A stretch of 52,368 bases of DNA from Pirellulaceae bacterium (lineage in GTDB: Bacteria; Planctomycetota; Planctomycetia; Pirellulales; Thermoguttaceae): positions 1 to 52,368 of the forward strand of contig JAAYCB010000289.1 of assembly GCA_012744395.1 (NCBI GenBank), in the 5' to 3' direction. The notes beneath the pieces are model-generated. The model was given only the letters and a program-made list of their open reading frames with translations. It ran no database searches and was not told the origin of the DNA. The number at the start of each line of letters is the position of its first letter. Within the stretch, counting starts at the first letter, position 1. Positions 25,709-34,100 of this stretch are shown here, piece by piece. The position numbers and the translations under genes are program-made.

Positions 25709-25957
25709 TTACCAGGTGTAATGCTGGCTGAGGAACTTCCGCGCGCGTTCGCGACTCTCGTAGTTGCCGAGGCGCCGCATCCGGTCGACCTCGCGACGGC
25801 AGGCTTCTGAAGTGCACGCTTTCCGCAATTGCTGGTTGTTCGATTCGCCCTCGATGAACCGAATCAGAGCGTTGACGGCTCGTTGGCTTGTCAAAAAGAC
25901 CTCCCAGTCGACATCAACCTTGGGATTGCAGTAGGCGTTCTTGACCTTGCGCGGCAT
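25709..25957 (-). CDS. Hypothetical 82-aa basic protein
   Basis: The product MPRKVKNAYCNPKVDVDWEV... is helical, positively charged, and has three cysteines (one at 10 and two in the middle, KACTSEACRREVDRM). No motif was recognised. ATG 25957 is favoured over the longer frame because the upstream part looks non-coding. A GGGGAC is the only weak ribosome site. It may be a small DNA- or RNA-binding protein, but that is a guess. Confidence 0.5.
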   Translation of the reverse strand: MPRKVKNAYCNPKVDVDWEVFLTSQRAVNALIRFIEGESNNQQLRKACTSEACRREVDRMRRLGNYESRERARKFLSQHYTW

Positions 25958-26324
25958 GGCGGGTCCCCGTAGTGTTCTTCGTAGCCCAAAACTTGATACC
26001 AAAACCCTTGTCTGAAGCCAGCCCCGAATGAAACCCTCGAGGATCCGGCGACAATCCGGCCGCCGGAAGGCTCGCGCGGGCCAATGCTTGGCCCGAAGAC
26101 ACGGCACCGCCCGCGCAAGGGCCAAGGCCAATCGGCCCCGCTGGCGACCCCTCGCGGGGTGGGCGGGAGAGTGTCCTTCGCGAGAACCGAACGGGCGTCA
26201 TGGACACCCTGCTCGGCAGTCTGTAGACCGGAATCGCTGGCAGCCCACAAGGCCGCCGTTGGCACCCCCCGGTCCTCCGCTGCGGGGGCAGCAGAGGTGG
26301 TACCGCTTTCCGGCTTTGCCCAAG
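25958..26324. other. Spacer between tRNA-Met and the 82-aa gene
   Basis: 367 bp with GC-rich hairpin-prone sequence (for example CCCCGCGAGGGG near 26150). The minus-strand frames here are short and lack ribosome sites. No promoter was fixed. Confidence 0.4.
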
Positions 26325-26398
26325 TAGCGGCGCAGGGACTCGAACCCCGGACACGCGGATTATGATTCCGCTGCTCTAACCAACTGAGCTACGCCGCC
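26325..26398 (-). tRNA. tRNA-Met (anticodon CAT)
   Basis: A 74-nt cloverleaf. The acceptor GGCGGCG pairs with CGCCGCT (first pair G-U) and the discriminator is A. The D arm is GCTCAGTTGGTTAGAGC. The anticodon stem GCGGA/TCCGC encloses the loop ATCATAA, which places CAT at 34-36. The T arm contains GGGGTTCGAGTCCC. CCA is not encoded. It lacks initiator features and reads as elongator Met; a lysidine-modified tRNA-Ile cannot be excluded from sequence alone. Confidence 0.93.
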
Positions 26399-26552
26399 GG
26401 CCAGTGTTCGGCACGCCAGAATATGGATTTGGCCGCCCGAACCTGTGAATAACACGTAAGATAGCACTCCGAGGCGGTTCTGGCAAGCGTCAGGGGAATC
26501 GCGGCGTCTTGCCCCGCTCGGGCGTTTTCGCCAGTTGCAGGCAACCGGCCGA

Positions 26553-27668
26553 TCAATGATCGATGCCGCCGAGGCCTCTCCCCCGGTAGCCGGTCATCTC
26601 CAGGTATCCGTGCCCCGTTGTCGGTGTGCCGCTCCAAGTTCCCTCCACCAGAATGGCCCCTTCCCAATAGGGGATGCCGATCGAGGTCATCGTGTTCATC
26701 TCCTGCTGGGAAAGCGCGGCACGGACGCGCAAATCGACCCTCTTGCCCGGCACCCGGACCGTCCACTCGACGGGGTATTCGGCGGCGCTTCGCGGCGAGC
26801 GCCAGCGGCGGCCGGGGATCAACTGGAACTGATCGGCCCGGAGCCGCTCCGTGCGGCCTTCCGCGTCGATGATCGTCCCCGAGGAGTAAACGTCCGCCGC
26901 GCCGTCCGCGCGTCGGATCTGGTAGATCATCAGCTCGCGGTCGCCGTCCAATTGTATGGACATCCAGTCCCAGCCTTGCTGCCCGGTTTCAAGAAAGCTG
27001 GAGCTGAACTCGCGGTCCATCCAGCTCCAGCCGGTCACGGGGACGGCCCTGCCGTCGACGGTTATCGAGCCGGTCGTCTCCATGCGGGTGATCGAGTAGT
27101 AGTAGGAGGCATTGCCTTCGGAGGGGCCTTTCTGGCTGAGCCCGGCGTCGCCCTGGAGAACGGGCGGTTTGCGCGGCGAGAGCCTCAATGCGAGCGCGAA
27201 GTCTCCATCGCCCGCCTCGAGCAGGTGGTCGTCGCCTTCGAGGCGGACCTGCCACTGGTCGATCCAGACGTGGAGGCGATCGGCCGACGCGCCCGCCCAG
27301 CCGATCCCTCCCCGCCGCAATCGTTCGAAGAACTGAAACCGGCCGCGGCGGATGTCCGAAATCGCAAAATGGGCGATGTAGAGATCGCGAACCGCCCAGC
27401 GGGAGGGATTGACCGGTTCCCGATCGACGCCGGCGCGGAAGAACGTCAGCTCGAACCCGAACGGCCGACCGTCGCCGGCGGCGAGGTTTCCAGTGTAATA
27501 CCACCATTCCAGCCGGTAATCCTCGTGCGCCGCGAAGTCGCTGGGAAAAGCGAACCGGCGCGGCGCAACGACCGTTTTCCAGCCCTCGGCGTCGCGATCC
27601 GCGCTCCGCGCCGCCGGCAGGGCGGATGCCAGAGCGAGCCCGAGTGCCAGCGCTGTGCCAGGACGCAT
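26553..27668 (-). CDS. Exported AttH/CrtC-like lipocalin-fold protein
   Basis: 371 residues. GGAGGAATAACG precedes the ATG, and the start is 2 nt after the permease stop. The signal peptide is MRPGTALALGLALASALPAA. The AttH/carotenoid-1,2-hydratase-like signature is clear: HEDYRLEWWYYTGNL, then FGFELTFFR, YYYSITRMETTGSITVDG and TGWSWMDREFSSSFL, then GWDWMSIQLDGDRELMIYQI. In Agrobacterium attEFGH and related clusters such proteins are encoded with an ABC transporter like the one directly upstream. It is a periplasmic protein that may handle a lipid or other hydrophobic molecule; the ligand is unknown. Confidence 0.88.
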   Translation of the reverse strand: MRPGTALALGLALASALPAARSADRDAEGWKTVVAPRRFAFPSDFAAHEDYRLEWWYYTGNLAAGDGRPFGFELTFFRAGVDREPVNPSRWAVRDLYIAHFAISDIRRGRFQFFERLRRGGIGWAGASADRLHVWIDQWQVRLEGDDHLLEAGDGDFALALRLSPRKPPVLQGDAGLSQKGPSEGNASYYYSITRMETTGSITVDGRAVPVTGWSWMDREFSSSFLETGQQGWDWMSIQLDGDRELMIYQIRRADGAADVYSSGTIIDAEGRTERLRADQFQLIPGRRWRSPRSAAEYPVEWTVRVPGKRVDLRVRAALSQQEMNTMTSIGIPYWEGAILVEGTWSGTPTTGHGYLEMTGYRGRGLGGIDH

Positions 27669-27670
27669 CG

Positions 27671-30409
27671 TTATTCCTCCCTCACCACGCGGACGGCCTG
27701 GATATTGGCGGCGCGGCTGGCCGGGTAGAGGCCGCAGAGCGCCGTGACCGCGAGGATCGCCAACGTCGAATGGACCAGGAACAACCAGGGAATATGGAAT
27801 TGGATCGTCCAGCCGAACGACTGCACGTTGACCACGAAGATCAGCACGGCGGCCAGCAACATGCCGATGATCACGCCGACCAGCTGGCTCACCGCGCCCA
27901 GGGTCACCGCCTCGACGACAACCATGCGGCGGACTTGCCGGCGCGTCGCGCCCACCAGGGCGAGCAGGGCGATCTCCCGGCGGCGCTCGTAGATCAACGT
28001 GATCAGCGTGGAGATCACGCCGGAGGCGGCGATCACGATGGCGATCACTTCCAGGGCGTAGGTGATCGTGAACGTGCTGTCGAAAACCCGCATCGCATCG
28101 CGGCGGATCTCCCGGTTGCTGGCGAAGTAGAGGTCGTGCTCCGCCCGCGTGGCATCGACGAGCCGGCGGCGGACCGTTTCCACGTCGGCCCCGCGCCGCA
28201 CGTAGACCGAGAGGCTGCTGGGAATCGGATCGGCGCCCAATTCGGCAAAATGCCGCCGGTAGGTTTCCACGTCCATCAGGATCGTGCCCTGGTTGTTCGA
28301 ATAGTCGTAGTAGACCGCCGCGATCGACAGTGAGATTGGCCCGGACTGGGCGGGCAGGGTGACGCGATCGCCGGGCGCTTTGCCGAAGCGGATCGCAAAG
28401 CTCTCCGAGACAAGCACGCTCTCGGAGCCGATCGCCCGGCGGACCTCCTCCCACGCGCTGGCCGGCGACTTGAACATCAAGTGGCGATGCTTGTTGATCG
28501 TTTCCAGCGAGGTGGCGGCCAGGCGGATTCGCGTCTGGCCGTAGGCGAACTGCCGGGTGGTGATCCAGGCGACCGAGGCAACGTCCGGATCGCGGAGAAT
28601 CGCCTCGCGCGTGCCGCGCCCCATGCTCGCTTCGCCGACCGAGGAGGTCAGCATCCGCGGCCGCACGAACAGGTCGGCGATCAGCGTGCTGTTGAGCCAG
28701 TACTGGACCGTATCGCGGAAGCTGCCGACGAGCACGGCGATGGCGACCATCATCGCCAGGCTGACCGCCAGCGCGGAGACCGAGATCGACAGCCGGCCGA
28801 TCGCGCCGAGCAGGTTCGCCGCGGCCAGTCTGCACTCCAGCCGCGGCAGCGGCAGCCAGCCCAAGAGCCGGCTCCGCACGGCCGCGCAGGCCAGCCAGAG
28901 CGCCGTTGGAACGAGCAGCGCCCCGCCGATCACGAGCAGAAAACCGGCCGCAAACCCGAAGATCGGGAGCCCCCGCACCGGGTCCAGCCGGGTGAACAGC
29001 CCGCCGCAGACAAGAAACACGCCGGCCGCCGCCAGATGTTTCAGCGGCGGGCGGAAATGGGCGGCCAGCCGCCCCGCCCCCCGGATGACTTCCAGCGGGC
29101 GAAGCGCGGCCGCCTCGAGGGCCGGAACGGCGGCGGCCACGAGCGCCAGGGGGAGCGTCACGCCCAATGCCAGCGCGATCTCCGCCGGCCCGAGGCGCAG
29201 CGACTCGGCGCTCGCCCGGGCGACGCTGGCGATGTAGAACGTCTCCACTGTCTGGGAGGTCAGCCGGACCGCCGCGCCCGCCAGCCACGCTCCCAGAAAC
29301 AACCCCGCAATCGCCCCCACGCCGGCGAGCAGCAGGGCCTCGCCCAGAAACAGCCCGGCGACCTTCGCCCGGCCCGCGCCGACCGCCTGCAACATGCCGA
29401 TCTCCTTGCGCCGCGCGGCCACGGAAATGCAGACCGTGTTGTGAATCAGGAACAGGCCGACCAGCAGCGCGATCCCGCTGAGCGCCGAGAGGTTGAAGTG
29501 GAAGGCCGCGATCATCGTCTCCGTCTGGCCGTATTGCGCCTGGGGATCGGTGACGACCAGTCCGGCCGGAAGCCGCGGGCCGATCGCGGCCGCGGCCGCC
29601 TCGGCGTCGAGCCCCGCCTTGAGCTTGATGTCGACCCGGTCCAGCAGCCCCAGGCGGTCGCACGCCCATTGCGCCGCGGCGATGTCCATCAAGGCGAAGT
29701 TGCCGCCGAGCGCGCCGGCCGGGCCCTCCTCATCCAGGAGCCCGCGGACGGTGAGCGCCTTGCGCGCGGAGCCGAAACTGAGCTCGATCCGGTCGCCGAC
29801 CCGTTTGCCATACCGCCCCGCGAGCCGCTCCGTGAGGATCACCGCATCCGGGTCGGTCAGAAGCAGGAGGATCTCCCGGGGCGTGGGATCGCGGTCCTCC
29901 TCGCTTATCTTGACCAAGCGGTACCGACGGATGGGGAGGTCCACGAGGACGTCGACTCCCAGCACGTGGATCAATTCGCCCCTGCCGGCGGCGTCATCTG
30001 CGGCCGCGGGCGCCAGCGGCGGTTCGGCGATCATCGCGTCGGTCTCCACAACCGGGCTGACCACGCCGTAGTCGCGGAGCCAGGTCGCCTCGGCCAACTG
30101 CACTTCGTCGAAACGGCCGGTGACCCCCGTAATGCTCAGCGAGGTCTGGCCGCTGACCGACTCGACCGCCGCGCGGAACGACTCGGTCACGCTCCGGTTG
30201 GCCATGCGGATGGCGAGGATCACGGCGACCCCCAGGGCGATCCCCAGCACAGAGATCAGCGTGCGGACCTTCTCCCGAGCCATCGCGCGGATGATGAACC
30301 GCCTGAACAGCCTCAGGGCCGACGCCACCTTCAGCGGGGCTGGCCACCGCTTGCCGCCGGGAGAGCCGTTCTGCATCGTCTCGGGACTGGCTTCGTTGGG
30401 CGACCTCAC
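27671..30409 (-). CDS. FtsX/MacB-type ABC transporter permease with duplicated FtsX domains
   Basis: 912 residues if started at GTG 30409, whose GTGA overlaps the ATPase stop; ATG 30376 is the alternative. Order: one membrane helix at about 50-70 (TLISVLGIALGVAVILAIRM), a periplasmic domain about 75-310, a first FtsX domain of three to four helices (about 320-460), further helices, then a second periplasmic domain, and a final FtsX domain (about 790-905) with ERRREIALLALVGATRRQVR. This is the DevC/YbbP/LolC-like duplicated architecture for extraction or export of lipid-like substrates. It is encoded between its ATPase and an AttH-like protein, all translationally coupled. Confidence 0.9.
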   Translation of the reverse strand: MRSPNEASPETMQNGSPGGKRWPAPLKVASALRLFRRFIIRAMAREKVRTLISVLGIALGVAVILAIRMANRSVTESFRAAVESVSGQTSLSITGVTGRFDEVQLAEATWLRDYGVVSPVVETDAMIAEPPLAPAAADDAAGRGELIHVLGVDVLVDLPIRRYRLVKISEEDRDPTPREILLLLTDPDAVILTERLAGRYGKRVGDRIELSFGSARKALTVRGLLDEEGPAGALGGNFALMDIAAAQWACDRLGLLDRVDIKLKAGLDAEAAAAAIGPRLPAGLVVTDPQAQYGQTETMIAAFHFNLSALSGIALLVGLFLIHNTVCISVAARRKEIGMLQAVGAGRAKVAGLFLGEALLLAGVGAIAGLFLGAWLAGAAVRLTSQTVETFYIASVARASAESLRLGPAEIALALGVTLPLALVAAAVPALEAAALRPLEVIRGAGRLAAHFRPPLKHLAAAGVFLVCGGLFTRLDPVRGLPIFGFAAGFLLVIGGALLVPTALWLACAAVRSRLLGWLPLPRLECRLAAANLLGAIGRLSISVSALAVSLAMMVAIAVLVGSFRDTVQYWLNSTLIADLFVRPRMLTSSVGEASMGRGTREAILRDPDVASVAWITTRQFAYGQTRIRLAATSLETINKHRHLMFKSPASAWEEVRRAIGSESVLVSESFAIRFGKAPGDRVTLPAQSGPISLSIAAVYYDYSNNQGTILMDVETYRRHFAELGADPIPSSLSVYVRRGADVETVRRRLVDATRAEHDLYFASNREIRRDAMRVFDSTFTITYALEVIAIVIAASGVISTLITLIYERRREIALLALVGATRRQVRRMVVVEAVTLGAVSQLVGVIIGMLLAAVLIFVVNVQSFGWTIQFHIPWLFLVHSTLAILAVTALCGLYPASRAANIQAVRVVREE

Positions 30410-31113
30410 GGACTCTTCTCGCTCTGGGGATTCTCTCCTTGGGCGACCAGGCGGCCGTCGCGGAGCAGCAGCCACCGCGCCGCGTGGCTGGCCGCCTCGT
30501 CGGAGTGCGTGGCGAGCAGCACGGTCAGCTGCAGGCTCCGGTTCAGTCCGCTCAGCAACTGCATCACGCGGCGGCCGTTTTCGCTATCGAGGTTTCCCGT
30601 CGGCTCGTCCGCCAGGAGGAGGCCGGGCTGGGCGGCAACCGCCCTGGCGACCGCCACCCGCTGCATCTCGCCTCCGGAGAGTTGGGCCGGAAAGTGCTTT
30701 GACCGGTCGGCCAGCCCGACCTCTTCCAGGAGCCGCGCGGCGCGGCGCCGCGCCTGCTGCTCGGCGGCTCCATCGAGCGTCAGCGGGAGCATGACGTTTT
30801 CCAGCACGGTCAGCGTGGGAAACAGGTTGAACTCCTGGAAGACAAACCCGATCTGCCGCCGCCGCAGGCGCGCCAACCCGTCCGAGTGCAGGCTGCCGAG
30901 TTCCAGTCCATCGAAACGGACGTCCCCTTCGGTGGGGCATTCCATCGCGCCCAGGATATGGAGCAGCGTCGATTTCCCGCAGCCCGACGGACCGCGGACG
31001 GCGACAAAGTCGCCCCGGCCGACGGAAAACGTCACCCCTCGGAGCGCTTCGACGCCGCCGTCGGGGCCTTCATAGACTTTCCGCAGGTCGCGGACCTCGA
31101 GCAGGTTTGCCAA
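30406..31113 (-). CDS. LolD/MacB-type ABC transporter ATPase
   Basis: 235 residues from TTG 31113, with AGAGAGGAG just upstream; the start gives MANLLEVRDLRKVYEG, matching the family. Walker A is RGPSGCGKST, the Q-loop FVFQEFNLFPTLTV, the signature LSGGEMQRVAVARA, Walker B LLLADEPTGNLD and the H-loop LLATHSDEA; all are intact. It powers the downstream FtsX permease, overlapping it by 4 nt. The start is 17 nt after the stop of the GH2-like gene, so it may be co-transcribed with it. TTG as a start is unusual in this window. Confidence 0.9.
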   Translation of the reverse strand: MANLLEVRDLRKVYEGPDGGVEALRGVTFSVGRGDFVAVRGPSGCGKSTLLHILGAMECPTEGDVRFDGLELGSLHSDGLARLRRRQIGFVFQEFNLFPTLTVLENVMLPLTLDGAAEQQARRRAARLLEEVGLADRSKHFPAQLSGGEMQRVAVARAVAAQPGLLLADEPTGNLDSENGRRVMQLLSGLNRSLQLTVLLATHSDEAASHAARWLLLRDGRLVAQGENPQSEKSP

Positions 31114-31129
31114 TTGCTCCTCTCTCTTC

Positions 31130-34100
31130 TCACCAGCGGAAGAACCGGTACGGATCGTCCCACGCTTGCGGCTGATCAAGGTACAGGCCCTGCGACCATC
31201 GGCCATCGGTCGAGGGCGGGGCGACGGGCACGATCGAGAGGTCCGCCAACCACAAGGCCCCGCCGTGTCCATGCCAGATCTGGAGCCGCGTGTTCTTTTC
31301 GGCCGTGCCGTTGGCCTGGACGAGGAAGCGGAAGGTGCGCCACTCTTCGGCGGGCGCAAAGGACTGGTACTCCAGCAGCGAAGTCCATGTCTGCGTATTC
31401 TGGACCGCGATCGTGACGCTCTTGCCGCCCATCCCCTCGGCCCGAGCCTTCAGCGAGATGCGGTACCACTGACCGTCCGTAACGGGCACGTTCTGCTGAG
31501 CCAGCATGACGTTTGCCTTGCCCTCGGCGCCGGGCGCCGCCGCGATCCGCATCGCCGATCCGCGACCCTCGCCGAGCGGCTGGCGATCGCAGGCGGCCTG
31601 GCGCGAACTGGATGAGAACTGCCACTGGTCGGGCATCGCATCGCCCGCGGCGGCCCGGCTGAAATCGCCGTTGCGCACGATCGAGGGGCCGGGCTGCTCG
31701 CCGCCGACGGGCATTGCGAACCAGTCCAGCAGGGGCGTCGGCGCGCTCGCTCCCATGTTGGCCAAGAGACGCGCCAGGGCCCGCGAAGTGCCGCGGTAGG
31801 TCCGCCGCAGGTTGAGCTGCTCGTGGTAGTTGTAGAACCACGGCTTGCGCCCGCTCTCAAAGCCGGGGTTGGCAAACAGGTTCGCCGGGCTGGCGGCCGC
31901 CGGCGCGGCGCTGGACCGCGCGGAGGCTTCCCATGGAAGATAGTCCCCTTCGTAGAGCCGGAACAGGTCGGCGCGGAACTGCCCGCCGTCCTGCGCGCAG
32001 CCGATGTAGGCCTGCCAACCTTCGGGGAAGGGCTTCTCGCACTTGAAGGAGACGTGCAGGTCGGTCCACTCGTCTTCCGGAATCTGGACATCGGCGCCCT
32101 TGACTGCCCGATCCCAGGGCGCACCGGCCCGCTCCACTTCGAGGTGAGCGGAGACCGGTCCGCCCACGCCCTTGACGAAAACGGCCAGCGTGTAGGTCTT
32201 GCCGACCTGCGGCGCGACTTGGACCCGCTGTCCAAACTGCACGCCGCCTCCGCCGGTCATCCCCAGGGTCACCAGGGCGCTCTGCTTTCCTTCCAGGGCG
32301 TCCTGGCTGTCCACGAGGAACGACGGCGCCGCCCCTTGCGCACCGCTGACGGCGTAGGGGGGGAGCTGGAGAAAGGCGACCTTCGGCCCGCGCGCCTCGG
32401 CCAGCACGCCGTTGCCCAAGACCGCCGCCCCCGAAGAGACGAGCGGCAGCTTGCGCGGGTCGCGGTTGTGCACGTCGGCCGGGGCGATTCCGCGGAGCAG
32501 GGAGTCCATCCCCGGCGGCGTGAAATACGCCGCAATGTGCTCCGCCTCGGCGACGCCGATTTTGAACGGCAGGAAGCTGTTGACCTCCTCTCCGTCCAGC
32601 CCGAGCGCCAGCAGCTGGCCGCCGGCGGCCAGCTGCTCGGCGATTGCCGCCCTGTTCTCGGCCAGCTTCCGCCCGGCGCCGGATGCGGCGACAAGGCACG
32701 CATCCGGCGCGAGCTTTCCGCCTTGATAGGTTCGCACCGGTACGCCGGCAAACCGCAGGTGTCGAAGACCTGCCGGGCCGCCGGCATACAACACGCTGCG
32801 GCTGGCCTGCGGCCGCCAATCCGCCGCGTACCGCAAGAGGTTGCCGATGAGCGTCTCGGCGGCCGGGTCCTGTTCGGTGCGGCCGGTCACGTCGAGTTGG
32901 CAGAACAACACCAGGCCCGCGCCTTCGCGGTACTGAAGCAACGGGCTGTACTGGAGGCCGTAGCCGCCGTCGAGGATCGGCAGGAAATCGCCCCTGGCCG
33001 GCTTCTCGATCAGCACCGAGGCCACGTTGCCGCGGTTGCCGCAGCGCCATACCCGGGGCACTTCCAGGCCGCACCACTTGACCGCCGGTCCGCCGTAGAC
33101 CTGGCTCGTGAAGTAGTCCAGTCTCGGGGGCAGGAGCGTGGCCGAGCCGCGCCAGTCGCGCAAGTTCTCCGCATCGAGCCCAGCAAGCAGGGGATGGTCC
33201 GGCAGCCGCTGGAAGACCCGCCGCAGGCCGTACGCGGCAATTCGGAACCCGAGGCGTCTTTCCAGGGCCTCCGCGGTCTGTTCGAAGACGATGACCTTCA
33301 GTCCGTCGCGGACGCGGCCCAGGTCCGGCCCCGGTGAGTCGGCCGTCAGTGCCCCCTTGCCGACGACGAGGAGATTGTAATCGGCGAGGTTCTCGCCAGC
33401 CCCGATGGGGTGGCACTTGACGCCCCTTGCGGCGAGCATCGCGGTCGATTCCCCCTGGGGATCGAAGATCGCGATCTTCTCGGCAAGAGACGGAGGGGCC
33501 GGACCGGGCATGACATGGACCGTGAACGTGTCCTTCTGCACCTGGCCGTCGCTGAAAGCGACCTCCGCGCTGAGTTCGTACTCGCCGGCCGGCAACGCGG
33601 CCGGCAGGGCAAACGCAAGCGGAATCCGCTCCTGTCGGCCGGTGGCGATGGTTGCCTCGGCGGCGCCGGACAGCGGCTCCGGCAGCGCCAGCGACCAGCG
33701 GCAGCGGGCGGTCACGGTCTGGCGGGAATTGTTGACGAGGATGATCTGCTTCTCGACGCTCTCACCCGGCCGGAAATTGTGGTCCTTGCTGGTGAAGGCC
33801 GCCGGCTTGCCGGCGATGTAGGCCAACTGCGGCATGTTGTTCCGCAAAATCGCCCGCCCGTCGTCGGTGGGAATCCAATCCGAAGGCTCGAAGGCCAGGT
33901 CCATGCGTTCGTACTGCTCGCCGATGTAGTCCGGGCTGAAGCCGGGGCGCTGGAGGTTCTCCCAGTCGACCTCGAGCGGCTTGCGGCTCTTGTCGACCCC
34001 CTCGCGGAGCGTCCAGAAGAAGTGGTGCTCCCAGGGAGAAATCGCCGAGACGCCCCAGGTGCGAAATGCCCGCCAGTTGCTGTTCAGGTAGTCGCCGATG

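Noticed and set aside
26553..29669. Single 1038-codon frame covering AttH-like and part of FtsX
   Set aside because: Only the last 371 codons are AttH-like and have a strong start at 27668. The upstream part is the FtsX gene read in another frame.
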